Positions 8,835 through 19,185 of a stretch of 64,000 bases of DNA are shown piece after piece. The DNA is taken from positions 43,355 to 107,354 of the forward strand of contig NZ_BCVG01000005.1 of NCBI RefSeq assembly GCF_001591625.1, read 5' to 3'. Source of the DNA: Metabacillus fastidiosus NBRC 101226 (lineage in GTDB: Bacteria; Bacillota; Bacilli; Bacillales; Bacillaceae). The notes beneath the pieces are model-generated. The model was not told the origin of the DNA, searched no databases, and saw only the letters and a list, made by a program, of their open reading frames with translations. The translations under genes were made by a program, and so were the position numbers. The stretch's first letter is position 1; each line of letters starts with the position of its first letter.

Positions 8835-9958
8835 TGAGAATGAAAAAATATATTGCACCTACTATGCAAGATGCGATGAAAAGAATTCGGTCAGAACTTG
8901 GAAATGAAGCGGTTATTTTAAATTCGAAAGTGATTCACACCGGCGGCTTTCTCGGTCTTTTTATGAAAAAAAAGATCGAAGTTATTGCCGCGCTTGATCC
9001 TGATGTACCAGCACCTTCATCAAAGAAAAAAGAGCCTTCCAAAGTGCAGGTTGAAAAGAAACAAAAAGAACAGCCGGTTAAACCGAAAGAAATCGATCAG
9101 AATGTTGCAAAGGAACTACAGGAATTAAAAGGGATGGTTCAATCGATATCATCGGCAGAGCAGAGCAAATTTTATCCGGAAGGATTACAAAAGATAAATG
9201 AATTATTCATTCAAAAAGATATAAGCCAGTCCCTTCGCGGAGAGATTTTATCTTCACTTCTCGTAAACTACTACGAGGCAGTACATAATCGTTCGGAAGA
9301 AGTGCTGCTTCAGAAGGCGAAGGATCTTCTTTTAGAAAAAATATCTCCGCTTGAGTTTGGTGGGATTACTTATGGGAAAAAATATATTAATGTAGTTGGT
9401 CCAACAGGTGTTGGAAAAACGACGACATTAGCAAAGCTTGCTGCTGAGTGCATGCTTCAAAAAGAGAAGACAGTCGCATTTATTACGACTGATACGTTCA
9501 GAATTGCAGCAATTGACCAGCTCAAAACATATGCGAAAATTTTAGATGCACCGATTGAAGTATGTTATACAGTCGAGGATTTCAGGGCTGCTAAAGCAAA
9601 TTTAGCAGCATATGATTATATTTTCATAGATACAGCGGGCAGGAATTTCTTGAATTCTGAGTATGTTAATGATTTGAAGGAAATTGTTGATTTTAATCAT
9701 GAAATAGAAACATATCTCGTATTGGCAGCAACAGCAAAACTGCCTGATATGCTTAAAATTTTCGAACAGTTTTCAATTATTAATATTAATAAGCTTATCA
9801 TTACAAAACTCGATGAAACGAGTTCTCTAGGCTCACTGCTCAGTTTAATGCTGGATACGAAAAAAGGGATCGCTTATACAACACACGGTCAGAACGTACC
9901 TGATGATATAAAGGCGGCATCCAAAGATCAACTATTAGATGAAATATTGGAGCTATAA
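8834..9958 (+). CDS. flhF: Flagellar placement SRP-type GTPase FlhF
   Basis: FlhF is an SRP54/FtsY-like GTPase that sets flagellar position. The 374-residue protein has a basic N-terminus (MRMKKYIAPTMQDAMKRI), a Lys/Glu-rich linker (about residues 55-95), a helical N domain and a G domain with P-loop VGPTGVGKTTT (about residue 192), DTFRIAAIDQL, DTAGR (about 271) and TKLDE (about 330). The ATG overlaps the flhA stop by one base. FlhG, its GTPase activator, follows 3 bases later. Confidence 0.94.
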   Translation: MRMKKYIAPTMQDAMKRIRSELGNEAVILNSKVIHTGGFLGLFMKKKIEVIAALDPDVPAPSSKKKEPSKVQVEKKQKEQPVKPKEIDQNVAKELQELKGMVQSISSAEQSKFYPEGLQKINELFIQKDISQSLRGEILSSLLVNYYEAVHNRSEEVLLQKAKDLLLEKISPLEFGGITYGKKYINVVGPTGVGKTTTLAKLAAECMLQKEKTVAFITTDTFRIAAIDQLKTYAKILDAPIEVCYTVEDFRAAKANLAAYDYIFIDTAGRNFLNSEYVNDLKEIVDFNHEIETYLVLAATAKLPDMLKIFEQFSIININKLIITKLDETSSLGSLLSLMLDTKKGIAYTTHGQNVPDDIKAASKDQLLDEILEL

Positions 9959-9961
9959 ATA

Positions 9962-10843
9962 ATGGCACATGATCAAGCAGAACACCTCAGAAAAAAATTA
10001 AAGCAGCGCTACGAAAAGAAAAATGCCTATTCAATTGCTGTTATGAGCGGGAAAGGCGGAGTTGGAAAATCCAATTTTTCTTTAAACTTCGCTTTAGCTC
10101 TTAAACAGCAAAATCAAAGTGTTCTCCTATTTGATCTTGATATAGGTATGGGAAATATTGATATTTTAGTAGGCGGCGGTTCTAAATATACAATTGTTGA
10201 TTTCTTTGAAAGAAATATCCCGCTTTATGAAATTATTTCGATTGGTCCAGAAGGACTCGCATATATTTCAGGTGGCACTGGTCTTTCTTCTCTTTTTCAA
10301 CTTGATGAACAAAAGTTTAAGCTCTTTATCGACGAATTAGAGAAGGTTTTTTCAGAATATGATTTTGTTATTTTTGATATGGGAGCAGGGATAACAGAAG
10401 ACAGTTTGAAATTTATTCTTTCTGTTGATGAAATCTTCGTTATCGTAACTCCTGAACCGACAGCAATTACAGATGCTTATGCAGCAATTAAATATATTTG
10501 TATTAATAATGAAACAATTCCTTTTTCTATTATAGTAAATCGAACGACGGGTACGAAGATTACAAATTTAACATTCAGTCGATTATCGAATACAATTCGA
10601 CAATTTTTAAAAAGAAATGCTCCATTACTCGGTGAGATTCCAGATGATGCGATGATTACGAATGCTGTCTTAGAACAAGTGCCTTTTTTACTATATCAGC
10701 CTAAATCGCCGGGAAGTAAAGCAATAGTTAAACTAGCAAATCACTTTTTAAGAGATCGCTTAAAAATAAAATTAACTGCCACTCCATCAAGTACACAAGC
10801 ATTCGTTAATAAATTTAAGAAGATTTTCATGAAAGGCAGGTAA
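9962..10843 (+). CDS. flhG: MinD-like ATPase FlhG, flagellar number regulator
   Basis: A ParA/MinD-family ATPase of 293 residues with a deviant Walker A motif (MSGKGGVGKSNF, about residues 28-39) and DLDIGMGNIDIL (switch region). The N-terminal DQAEHLRKKL helix matches the conserved activator motif by which FlhG stimulates FlhF GTPase activity. The C-terminus is basic and probably membrane targeting. It is also called YlxH in Bacillus. It forms a pair with flhF; cheB starts 5 bases downstream. Confidence 0.92.
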   Translation: MAHDQAEHLRKKLKQRYEKKNAYSIAVMSGKGGVGKSNFSLNFALALKQQNQSVLLFDLDIGMGNIDILVGGGSKYTIVDFFERNIPLYEIISIGPEGLAYISGGTGLSSLFQLDEQKFKLFIDELEKVFSEYDFVIFDMGAGITEDSLKFILSVDEIFVIVTPEPTAITDAYAAIKYICINNETIPFSIIVNRTTGTKITNLTFSRLSNTIRQFLKRNAPLLGEIPDDAMITNAVLEQVPFLLYQPKSPGSKAIVKLANHFLRDRLKIKLTATPSSTQAFVNKFKKIFMKGR

Positions 10844-10848
10844 AGCGA

Positions 10849-11937
10849 ATGGATAAAATAACTGTGCTCGTTGTCGATGACTCAGCTTTTATGAGGAAGT
10901 TAATTTGTGACTTTCTTTCGGAAGAGGAAGAGTTTGAAGTTATAGGAACTGCTCGTAACGGTTTTGATGCAATAAAGAAAATTGAGCAATTTGACCCATC
11001 TGTCGTTACGATGGATGTTGAAATGCCTATAATGAACGGAATTGAAGCATTAAAAGAAATTATGCAGAGATTTCCTCGTCCTGTCATTATGTTATCAAGT
11101 ACGACGAAAGAAGGGGCAGAGAATACGATCCATTCGCTGCAGCTTGGAGCGTTTGACTTTATTACAAAGCCATCAGGAGCGATCTCGCTTGACCTTTATA
11201 AAGTAAAGGAAGAAATAAAGAAAAAAGTAAGGGCAGCAAAGAGGGCTAATCTCGGAAATAATGAACAAATAAAAAAGACTATAAAAAAATTGTCAACTTA
11301 TAGTAAAATAGATGTAGTACGTGAGAAAAGACCTATAGTACAGACCGGGGATACGAGTAAACAGAAGGCTTTTATATGTATTGGAACTTCAACTGGCGGA
11401 CCTCGTGCCTTGCAGCAAGTAATACCAGATTTTCCGAGTGATTTAAATGCACCGATTTTTATCGTCCAGCATATGCCGGCAGGATTTACAAAATCACTTG
11501 CAACAAGGCTTGATACACTGTCAAATATTCATGTGAAAGAGGCAGAGGATGGGGAAATCGTCAAAAACGGTGTCGCTTATATAGCACCGGGCGGTTTTCA
11601 TTTAAAAGTAGTGAAAGTCGGTATGACACTTGCTATTAAACTTGATCAATCTCCGTTAAGAAATGGGCATCGCCCGTCTGTTGATGTGATGTTCGAATCA
11701 GTAAGTGAACTGTCAGATTATAAAAAGATTGCTGTCGTTATGACTGGAATGGGATCTGATGGGGCAAAAGGACTGACTGAAATTAAAACTGCTGGAAATG
11801 TAAAGGTTATTGCCGAATCAGAAGAGACTTCCGTCGTATTTGGAATGCCAAAAGCAGCCGTTCGAACGAATTTAGTTGATACAGTTGAAAATTTAGAAAA
11901 TATTACAAAAACTGTGCTGAAATTTTTACAGAGATAA
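10849..11937 (+). CDS. cheB: Chemotaxis protein-glutamate methylesterase/deamidase CheB
   Basis: CheB removes methyl groups from chemoreceptors and deamidates them when phosphorylated by CheA. The 362-residue protein has an N-terminal receiver domain (acidic pair D10/D11, phospho-acceptor D56 in TMDVEMP), a basic linker (about 120-165) and a methylesterase domain with the catalytic Ser in GTSTGGPRAL, His in VQHMPAGFT and Asp in MTGMGSDGAKG. The ATG at 10849 follows AGGTAAAG. About 90 bases without a gene separate it from cheA. Confidence 0.94.
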   Translation: MDKITVLVVDDSAFMRKLICDFLSEEEEFEVIGTARNGFDAIKKIEQFDPSVVTMDVEMPIMNGIEALKEIMQRFPRPVIMLSSTTKEGAENTIHSLQLGAFDFITKPSGAISLDLYKVKEEIKKKVRAAKRANLGNNEQIKKTIKKLSTYSKIDVVREKRPIVQTGDTSKQKAFICIGTSTGGPRALQQVIPDFPSDLNAPIFIVQHMPAGFTKSLATRLDTLSNIHVKEAEDGEIVKNGVAYIAPGGFHLKVVKVGMTLAIKLDQSPLRNGHRPSVDVMFESVSELSDYKKIAVVMTGMGSDGAKGLTEIKTAGNVKVIAESEETSVVFGMPKAAVRTNLVDTVENLENITKTVLKFLQR

Positions 11938-12027
11938 TGAAGGACTTATTTTAGATGAAACAAAGTAATCAATAGACAATAACAGATGGTTACAGAGATT
12001 CATTTAGTTAATTTGGGGGGATACGGT

Positions 12028-14049
12028 ATGGAAGTGAACCAGTACTTGGAAATATTTATTGAAGAAAGTAAAGAGCATCTTCAAGCATGTAATGAAAAAC
12101 TATTAGATCTTGAGAAAAACCCCGCAGATCTTTCTATTGTAAATGATATTTTTCGTTCTGCACATACATTAAAAGGTATGAGCGCGACGATGGGGTACGA
12201 AGATTTAGCAAATTTAACACATCAGATGGAAAATGTTTTAGATGCGATCCGAAACGAGAAACTTACTGTTTCACCATCCATTTTAGATGTTGTTTTTGCT
12301 GCTGTTGATGATTTGGAAGAAATGGTTTTTTCAATTGCTGGCGGAGGAGACGGAAAAAGAGATGTTTCTACAGTTGTGGAACAATTGAAAAAAATCGAAA
12401 AAGGGGAAGCATTCGGTGCGGAAGAAGCGAAAAGCAATGATGAAAAGGCACCTGCTTCCAGCCAATCTGAACAGCAATATGATGATTTCGAGCATACAGT
12501 TATGCAGCAATCAAAGGAAAAAGGGTATAACTGCTATGAAGTGAAAGTTATTTTAAATGATAATTGCTTATTAAAAGCAGCACGTGTTTTCATGGTATTT
12601 GAAATTTTAGAACAAGTGGGCGAAGTTATTAAAGCTGTTCCTTCTGTTGAGTTATTAGAGGAGGAAAAATTCGATTCACAGTTCTATGTCACGTTCATAA
12701 CAAAGGAAAGTGCAAGTGATATTGAAAACCGTATTATGAAAGTGTCAGAAGTGGAGCTTGTTGATGTAAACGAGATTAATTTAGATACATTGAAGAAAAA
12801 AGAACATTTCCAAGAAGCTGCGGCTACAGTCGAGGTGGAGGAAAAACCGCAGGAGAAAGAAAAAACGGTCCGAAAAGCTGCGAAGCAATCTTCTGCAAAT
12901 AGCTCAAAAACAATCCGTGTAAATATTGAGCGTCTCGATATTTTAATGAATCTGTTTGAAGAGCTTGTCATTGACAGAGGAAGATTAGAGCAGATTTCAA
13001 AAGAGCTAAATAACAGCGAGCTTGATGATACTGTAGAAAGAATGACACGTATTTCGGGTGATCTTCAAAACATTATTCTTAATATGCGAATGGTGCCTGT
13101 TGAAACAGTGTTTAACCGTTTCCCAAGAATGATCCGTCAATTAGCGAAAGATTTAAATAAAAAAATTAATTTAGAAATTATCGGAGCGGAAACGGAATTA
13201 GACCGTACAGTTATTGATGAAATTGGTGATCCTCTCGTCCATCTTCTTAGAAATGCGATTGACCATGGGATTGAGCTGCCGGAGAAACGTCTTGAAAAAG
13301 GAAAGCCTGAAGAAGGAAATGTCGTTTTAAAAGCATACCATAGCGGAAATCATGTATTTATTGAAATTGAAGATGATGGTGCTGGAATAAACCGTCAAAA
13401 AGTATTGCAAAAGGCAATCGACCGGGGCATTGTAACTGAACAATCTGCACCATTACTTACAGATAAACAAGTGTACGAGCTGATTTTAGCTTCCGGATTT
13501 TCAACAGCAGAAACAATTTCTGACGTTTCAGGACGCGGAGTAGGTCTTGATGTTGTAAAAAGCACGATTGAATCGCTCGGAGGAACGATTACAATTGATG
13601 CAAAAGAAGGAAAAGGATCATTATTCTCTATCCAACTACCATTAACATTATCGATTATTTCGGTTTTATTAGTAGAATTAGAGAAAGAGAAATTTGCAAT
13701 TCCATTATCATCTATTATTGAAACAGCAGTCATAAAGAAAGTTGATATATTACATGCTCATAATCAAAAGGTTATTGATTTTAGAGGTAAAATTGTTCCA
13801 TTAGTTTTCTTAAAGGAAATTTTTGAAGTACCGACAGCTGCTGAAGTTGAAGAGCTGATCTCCATCGTCATCGTCCGAAAAGGCGATAAAATGGCAGCTT
13901 TAGTCGTTGACTCCTTTATCGGTCAACAAGAGATTGTCCTTAAATCGCTAGGAAACTATCTAAATACAGTATTTGCTATTTCTGGTGCGACTATTCTTGG
14001 TGATGGACAAGTTGCTTTAATTGTTGATTGTAATTCATTAATTAAGTAA
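12028..14049 (+). CDS. cheA: Chemotaxis sensor histidine kinase CheA
   Basis: A 673-residue kinase with the full CheA order: P1 phosphotransfer domain with phospho-accepting H46 (SAHTLKG), P2 CheY/CheB-docking domain (about 160-260), P3 dimerisation helices (about 300-365), P4 ATPase domain with N box HLLRNAIDHGIE and G1/G2 boxes (DDGAGI, GRGVGLDVV), and a P5 CheW-like domain (about 545-673). The ATG at 12028 was chosen because GGGGGG at 12015-12020 precedes it and it gives the standard start; an in-frame ATG 42 bases upstream lacks a Shine-Dalgarno sequence. Confidence 0.95.
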   Translation: MEVNQYLEIFIEESKEHLQACNEKLLDLEKNPADLSIVNDIFRSAHTLKGMSATMGYEDLANLTHQMENVLDAIRNEKLTVSPSILDVVFAAVDDLEEMVFSIAGGGDGKRDVSTVVEQLKKIEKGEAFGAEEAKSNDEKAPASSQSEQQYDDFEHTVMQQSKEKGYNCYEVKVILNDNCLLKAARVFMVFEILEQVGEVIKAVPSVELLEEEKFDSQFYVTFITKESASDIENRIMKVSEVELVDVNEINLDTLKKKEHFQEAAATVEVEEKPQEKEKTVRKAAKQSSANSSKTIRVNIERLDILMNLFEELVIDRGRLEQISKELNNSELDDTVERMTRISGDLQNIILNMRMVPVETVFNRFPRMIRQLAKDLNKKINLEIIGAETELDRTVIDEIGDPLVHLLRNAIDHGIELPEKRLEKGKPEEGNVVLKAYHSGNHVFIEIEDDGAGINRQKVLQKAIDRGIVTEQSAPLLTDKQVYELILASGFSTAETISDVSGRGVGLDVVKSTIESLGGTITIDAKEGKGSLFSIQLPLTLSIISVLLVELEKEKFAIPLSSIIETAVIKKVDILHAHNQKVIDFRGKIVPLVFLKEIFEVPTAAEVEELISIVIVRKGDKMAALVVDSFIGQQEIVLKSLGNYLNTVFAISGATILGDGQVALIVDCNSLIK

Positions 14050-14065
14050 AGGGAGTGTATTCATA

Positions 14066-14518
14066 ATGAGCGATATAACTACAACAGATGTAAAGGTTAT
14101 TGTTTTTCAATTGAAGGATGAGGAATATGGAATTCCAGTACACCTTGTTCGTTCCATTGAAAAAATCGAGCACATTACACGTGTACCTAAAACAGCGCCA
14201 TTTATTAAAGGTGTTGTTAATATGAGAGGTGTCGTTACACCGATCGTTGAACTTAGAAAAAGATTTCAGATTGAAGAAGTAGAGTATACAGAGAGTACAA
14301 GAATTATTATCGTTTCCGTAAAAGACATTGATGTTGGACTTATCGTTGACTCTGCAAACGATGTTATTGATATTGAAAGAGATCTTATTGAACCGCCGCC
14401 GGAAGTTGTTGATACGATTGAGGCAGAGTATATAAAAGGTGTCGCAAAAGTAGGAAGAAGACTTATTATGATGATTGATCTAGAAACTGTATTAAATCCG
14501 GAAGAGGTAAGTGTTTAA
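14066..14518 (+). CDS. cheW: Chemotaxis coupling protein CheW
   Basis: A single CheW/SH3-like domain of 150 residues that bridges chemoreceptors and CheA. Typical segments are KVIVFQLKDEEYGIPVHLV, PFIKGVVNMRGVVTPIVELR and GLIVDSANDVIDI. AAAGGGAGTG precedes the ATG at 14066. It lies between cheA and cheC, 16 bases after cheA. Confidence 0.95.
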   Translation: MSDITTTDVKVIVFQLKDEEYGIPVHLVRSIEKIEHITRVPKTAPFIKGVVNMRGVVTPIVELRKRFQIEEVEYTESTRIIIVSVKDIDVGLIVDSANDVIDIERDLIEPPPEVVDTIEAEYIKGVAKVGRRLIMMIDLETVLNPEEVSV

Positions 14519-14555
14519 AGCAGTTGTTCACTAAATAACACACAGGGGTAAAACA

Positions 14556-15194
14556 ATGGATTTCTTACAAAAAATTTCACATGTACATTTAGATGTTTTA
14601 CGCGAAGTTGGGAACATAGGAGCGGGACATTCGGCTACTGCTTTATCAAAGCTTTTAAATAAAAAAATTGATATGACTGTGCCGAATGTAAAACTTGCCT
14701 CATTTACTGAGTTAACAGAATGGATAGGCGGTCCCGATGTCGTAATTGCAAGTGTTTTTTTAAGGATTGAAGGGGACGTGCCTGGTTCATTATTCTTCGT
14801 TTTAGATGTGAAACAGGCAGAGAGATTTATTCAGCAGTTAATTGGTGACCGTCAGTATTCCTTGGCGGATTTAGATAATCAGGAGTTGGGGTTTTCCGCT
14901 TTTCTAGAACTGGGAAATATTTTAACAGGATCTTATCTTTCCTCCTTATCTGATCTCACAAATTTAAATCTATATCCATCAGTCCCTTCTATGTCTATTG
15001 ATATGTTTGGTGCGGTTATCAGCTACGGATTAATTGAGCTTTCAAAAGTAAGTGATTATTGCATTATTATTGATACAGCAATCATTGAGGAAGATGAGCC
15101 GGATACGACTGTTAAAGGGCATTTCTTTTTATTACCTGACCCGGATAGTTTTTCAGTTTTATTTAAAGCTTTAGGGGTCAATGCCAATGATTGA
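14556..15194 (+). CDS. cheC: CheY-P phosphatase CheC
   Basis: CheC dephosphorylates CheY-P and binds CheD for adaptation. The 212-residue protein carries both active-site helices with the E-x-x-N signature: EVGNIGAGHSA near residue 15 and ELGNILTGSYL near residue 118, each followed about 20 residues later by a conserved Pro. This is the two-site CheC form, like the catalytic half of FliY earlier in the operon. The ATG follows AGGGGTAAAA. Its 3' end overlaps cheD by 14 bases, fitting a coupled CheC/CheD pair. Confidence 0.94.
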   Translation: MDFLQKISHVHLDVLREVGNIGAGHSATALSKLLNKKIDMTVPNVKLASFTELTEWIGGPDVVIASVFLRIEGDVPGSLFFVLDVKQAERFIQQLIGDRQYSLADLDNQELGFSAFLELGNILTGSYLSSLSDLTNLNLYPSVPSMSIDMFGAVISYGLIELSKVSDYCIIIDTAIIEEDEPDTTVKGHFFLLPDPDSFSVLFKALGVNAND

Positions 15195-15684
15195 ACAGAG
15201 AGATGTTATAAAAGTAGGAATAGCTGAATTAAAAGCAGTAAAAGCACCAAAATGTATTAGAACATCAGGGCTCGGTTCGTGTGTTGGTCTCATTATTTTT
15301 GATAAATACAGTGAAGTGGCAGGACTTGCACATATTATGCTGCCAGATTCGACCATTGTAAAAGGCGGGGACATTAATAGATCAAAGTATGCGGATACAG
15401 CTGTGAGCGATTTAGTAAAATCAATTATTACGATTGGAGGAAAACAGCGTTCTTTACGGGCAAAAATGGCTGGGGGAGCGCAAATGTTTCACTTCCATTC
15501 CCAAAATGAAATGATGCGAATAGGACCGCGTAATGTAGACGCAATAAAAAAACAATTGAAGGTTTTAAGTATCCCGCTAATCAGTGAGGATGTAGGGGGA
15601 AATAACGGTCGAACAATTGAGTTTGATCCAGTCACTTGTGATCTTGTTATTCGGACTGTTAATGAAGGAGTCAGGAAAATTTAA
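15181..15684 (+). CDS. cheD: Chemoreceptor glutamine deamidase CheD
   Basis: CheD deamidates glutamines in chemoreceptors and is held by CheC. The 167-residue protein shows the catalytic triad segments: Cys in GLGSCVGL, His in LAHIMLP and Thr in SKYADTAV, plus GGAQMFHF. Two starts are possible, ATG 15181 and ATG 15187; AGGGG at 15172-15176 is better spaced for the second, which would shorten the protein by two residues. It overlaps cheC. Confidence 0.92.
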   Translation: MPMIEQRDVIKVGIAELKAVKAPKCIRTSGLGSCVGLIIFDKYSEVAGLAHIMLPDSTIVKGGDINRSKYADTAVSDLVKSIITIGGKQRSLRAKMAGGAQMFHFHSQNEMMRIGPRNVDAIKKQLKVLSIPLISEDVGGNNGRTIEFDPVTCDLVIRTVNEGVRKI

Positions 15685-15725
15685 CGATCGCTTTTGGAGA
15701 AAAACATGCTTTAGGGGGACTTCTT

Positions 15726-16493
15726 ATGGAAAATACAATTTCAACAGAAGAACAATCGGTTTGGAAAAAGTGGACAACATCAAGAGATAAAGAAGCAGGC
15801 GATATCCTTATTAAACGTTATATGCCGCTTGTCACATACCATGTTCAACGGATTGCTGTAGGATTGCCCAAAACAGTCAGCAAGGACGATCTCATTAGCT
15901 TAGGGATGTTTGGTTTATACGATGCTTTGAAAAAATTTGATCCTAATCGTGATTTGAAATTTGATACGTACGCTTCATTTCGGGTAAGAGGAGCGATTAT
16001 CGATGGATTGCGAAAAGAAGACTGGCTTCCCCGCAGTTCAAGAGAAAAGGCGAAAAAAGTAGAAGTAGCCATTGAAAAATTAGAGCAGAAATATTTGCGT
16101 AATGTATCTTCAACTGAAGTAGCCAAAGAGCTGGGTATCCCTGAAGATGAGGTTGTAAATGTTGTAAATGAAGGGTTTTTTGCAAATATATTATCGATTG
16201 ATGATTATTTGCATGATCATGAAGACGGTGATAATATTGGCATCATTATTAAGGATGAAAAGCAGGAGACTCCGGAAGAAAGAATTCTTAAAGATGAATT
16301 AATCGGGCAGCTTACAGATGTTATTACAGAATTAAATGAAAAGGAACAACTAGTTATCAGTTTATTTTATAAAGAGGAATTGACACTTACGGAGATTGGA
16401 CAAGTGATGGGCTTATCAACATCGCGTATATCTCAAATCCATTCAAGGGCTTTATTCAGGTTGAGAAAAATCCTTGAAAATATTGTTCATTAA
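15726..16493 (+). CDS. sigD: Flagellar/motility RNA polymerase sigma factor SigD
   Basis: A sigma-70 family group 3 factor (FliA/WhiG type) of 255 residues. Region 2 includes RYMPLVTYHVQRIA, DLISLGMFGLYDAL and the YASFRVRGAIIDGLRKEDW melting segment; region 4 at the C-terminus has the helix-turn-helix TEIGQVMGLSTSRISQIHSRA. It directs late flagellar, chemotaxis and autolysin genes and is held by the anti-sigma FlgM (not in this window). AGGGGGAC at 15713-15720 precedes the ATG. Its place near the end of the operon makes its level sensitive to transcript read-through in B. subtilis. Confidence 0.95.
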   Translation: MENTISTEEQSVWKKWTTSRDKEAGDILIKRYMPLVTYHVQRIAVGLPKTVSKDDLISLGMFGLYDALKKFDPNRDLKFDTYASFRVRGAIIDGLRKEDWLPRSSREKAKKVEVAIEKLEQKYLRNVSSTEVAKELGIPEDEVVNVVNEGFFANILSIDDYLHDHEDGDNIGIIIKDEKQETPEERILKDELIGQLTDVITELNEKEQLVISLFYKEELTLTEIGQVMGLSTSRISQIHSRALFRLRKILENIVH

Positions 16494-16661
16494 TTTAAAC
16501 GGAGATTGGCTTATGTAAAGATAAGTATCTTTTCCATTAAGAGTTCCAGCACTCATAGTTATAAAGAGGAACTTCTGTCTATTATCTTTCCCTTTTAGAT
16601 GGGAGTCTTGCCTGCCTATTAAAGAGCGGGATAAATGAAGGTGAAAAAAGAGAGGTAGTAT
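16494..16661 (+). other. sigD-swrB intergenic segment with a weak stem-loop
   Basis: This 168-base gap holds a small inverted repeat (AAAGAT-AAGT-ATCTTT, about 16518-16533) and a wider pair AGTTCC/GGAACT. Neither is followed by a good T-run, so termination would be partial at most. The segment could modulate read-through into swrB. No gene is seen. Confidence 0.3.
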
Positions 16662-17177
16662 ATGACACCGATTCTATTAGTTTTAAGTTTAATTTTACAT
16701 GTCATTACGTTTTATTTTCTAATTTTACTTTCGACTAAATACAGTTCGATGAAAGAAATTGCTTCTAATCAAGAGCGGCTGTTCGAAGAGACCGAACAGG
16801 CACTTTCAACATATTTAATTGAAATTAAAGAGGAAAATGAAAAGCTCATTAAGGAATTAAAAAATGGGAAAGAAGCTTTTGTTAAACGATCTGAACCGAT
16901 ACGAGAAGCAATAAATGAACGGAAGCATGAAAGCGCGGCGGAGGCAGAGCTTACAGAGGATGAACTGCCACCTCATTTACAGCAGTTAATCATACAAAAT
17001 GATAGGCTCGAAATTAGTAAAGATTCAGCTGCTTTAGAAAAGAAAATCGTTCCCCTTTCTTTTGAAGCAGAAGTGATTGAACTTTATGAAAATGGACATA
17101 CTGTTGAACAAATTGCGAAAAAGTTTAAAAAAGGCAAAACAGAAATTGAACTTCTATTGAAATTTAAGCAAAAGTAG
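16662..17177 (+). CDS. swrB: Swarming motility protein SwrB
   Basis: A 171-residue protein with one N-terminal membrane helix (about residues 3-24), a long charged coiled-coil-like region (25-90) and a C-terminal segment resembling a helix-turn-helix (VIELYENGHTVEQIAKKFKK). This matches SwrB (YlxL) of B. subtilis in length, topology and position as last gene of the fla/che operon; there it promotes activation of the export apparatus through the basal body. GAGAGGTAG precedes the ATG at 16662. Assignment rests partly on gene order. Confidence 0.82.
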   Translation: MTPILLVLSLILHVITFYFLILLSTKYSSMKEIASNQERLFEETEQALSTYLIEIKEENEKLIKELKNGKEAFVKRSEPIREAINERKHESAAEAELTEDELPPHLQQLIIQNDRLEISKDSAALEKKIVPLSFEAEVIELYENGHTVEQIAKKFKKGKTEIELLLKFKQK

Positions 17178-17188
17178 TCATTTGTAAC

Positions 17189-17217
17189 TTGATTGTCGGT
17201 TTTTATTATGTTATATT
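17189..17217 (+). promoter_or_regulatory. Sigma-A-like promoter for rpsB
   Basis: TTGATT (17189-17194) and TATATT (17212-17217) are separated by 17 bases. The predicted transcript has a leader of about 115 bases before rpsB (17225-17342), a length common for autoregulated ribosomal protein leaders, though no specific structure was recognised there. Confidence 0.65.
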
Positions 17218-17330
17218 AATTTTCGGTGTTAATACACACGTTCATAGATTTAAGCATTGGTGCTGTTTGAATTTTTTCACATGACAGTGATGTTTGAAGA
17301 TGATATGAGCGGAGGAGAAAAAACCATTAG

Positions 17331-18059
<729 letters not shown>

Positions 18060-18067
18060 GAAGAGTG

Positions 18068-18106
18068 AAAGGTGATAAGAGGGAGCTGCCTTTTATCACC
18101 TTTTTT
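18068..18106 (+). terminator. Rho-independent terminator after rpsB
   Basis: GGTGATAA (18071-18078) pairs with TTATCACC (18093-18100) and is followed by six T. It lies between rpsB and tsf and could attenuate tsf relative to rpsB. Confidence 0.85.
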
Positions 18107-18166
18107 AAAAAGTGATTTTAAAATTTACATAATCATATATGAAATGATTAAAGGAGGAATATCGTA

Positions 18167-19048
18167 ATGGCAGTTACTGCACAAATGGTAAAAGAATTAC
18201 GTGAAAAAACAGGCGCTGGAATGATGGATTGTAAAAAGGCGTTAACAGAAACAAATGGTGATATGGATAAAGCGATCGACTTCCTTCGCGAAAAAGGGAT
18301 TGCTAAAGCTGCTAAAAAAGCAGACCGCATCGCTGCTGAAGGTTCAACTGTAGCAAAAGTAGAAGGTAATGAAGCAGTTGTTTTAGAAGTAAATTCTGAA
18401 ACAGACTTCGTTGCAAAAAATGAAGGATTCAAAGAATTAACAGAAGGCTTAGCTTCACATCTTTTAGCGAAAAAACCTGCTAACTTAGAAGAAGCATTAG
18501 CACAGGAAATCGAAGCTGGTGTAACTGTTGAAGAATACATCAATGCTGCTATCGCAAAAATCGGTGAGAAAATTTCTTTACGCCGTTTCACAATCTTAAC
18601 AAAAACTGATAACGATGCATTTGGTGCATATTTACATATGGGCGGACGTATCGGTGTTCTTACACTATTAGAAGGTACAACAGACGCAGAAGCTGCTAAA
18701 GATGTTGCAATGCACGTTGCTGCTGTTAACCCTAAATATGTGTCACGTGACGAAGTTTCTCAAGAAGAAGCAGATCATGAGCGCGAAATTTTAACACAGC
18801 AAGCATTAAATGAAGGTAAACCAGAAAACATCGTAGCGAAAATGGTAGAAGGCCGTTTAAGCAAATACTTTGAAGACATTTGCTTAAATGATCAAAGCTT
18901 CGTTAAAAACCCTGATTTAAAAGTGAAACAATTCGTTGAATCAAAAGGCGGAATTGTAAAAACATTTATTCGTTACGAAGTTGGAGAAGGTATCGAGAAA
19001 CGTCAAGATAACTTCGCTGAAGAAGTAATGAACCAAGTGAAAAAATAA
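18167..19048 (+). CDS. tsf: Translation elongation factor Ts
   Basis: EF-Ts is the nucleotide exchange factor for EF-Tu. The 293-residue protein has the N-terminal UBA-like motif [20 protein letters not shown], the core segment [12 protein letters not shown] and the C-terminal dimerisation region. AAAGGAGGAAT precedes the ATG. It lies between two terminators, directly downstream of rpsB as in most bacteria. Confidence 0.97.
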   Translation: MAVTAQMVKELREKTGAGMMDCKKALTETNGDMDKAIDFLREKGIAKAAKKADRIAAEGSTVAKVEGNEAVVLEVNSETDFVAKNEGFKELTEGLASHLLAKKPANLEEALAQEIEAGVTVEEYINAAIAKIGEKISLRRFTILTKTDNDAFGAYLHMGGRIGVLTLLEGTTDAEAAKDVAMHVAAVNPKYVSRDEVSQEEADHEREILTQQALNEGKPENIVAKMVEGRLSKYFEDICLNDQSFVKNPDLKVKQFVESKGGIVKTFIRYEVGEGIEKRQDNFAEEVMNQVKK

Positions 19049-19081
19049 TTAGCATTTAATTAAATTTAACTTATTCAATAG

Positions 19082-19116
19082 AAAAGGGAACACTTTCGTC
19101 GTGTTCCCTCTTTTTG
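19082..19116 (+). terminator. Rho-independent terminator after tsf
   Basis: GGGAACAC (19086-19093) pairs with GTGTTCCC (19101-19108), followed by CTTTTT. Confidence 0.87.
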
Positions 19117-19185
19117 AGAAGCAATGAAAGAAACTTCATTGGCTTTCTTGCACCAGTGGAGATGATGAATAAATAGGAGGTTATG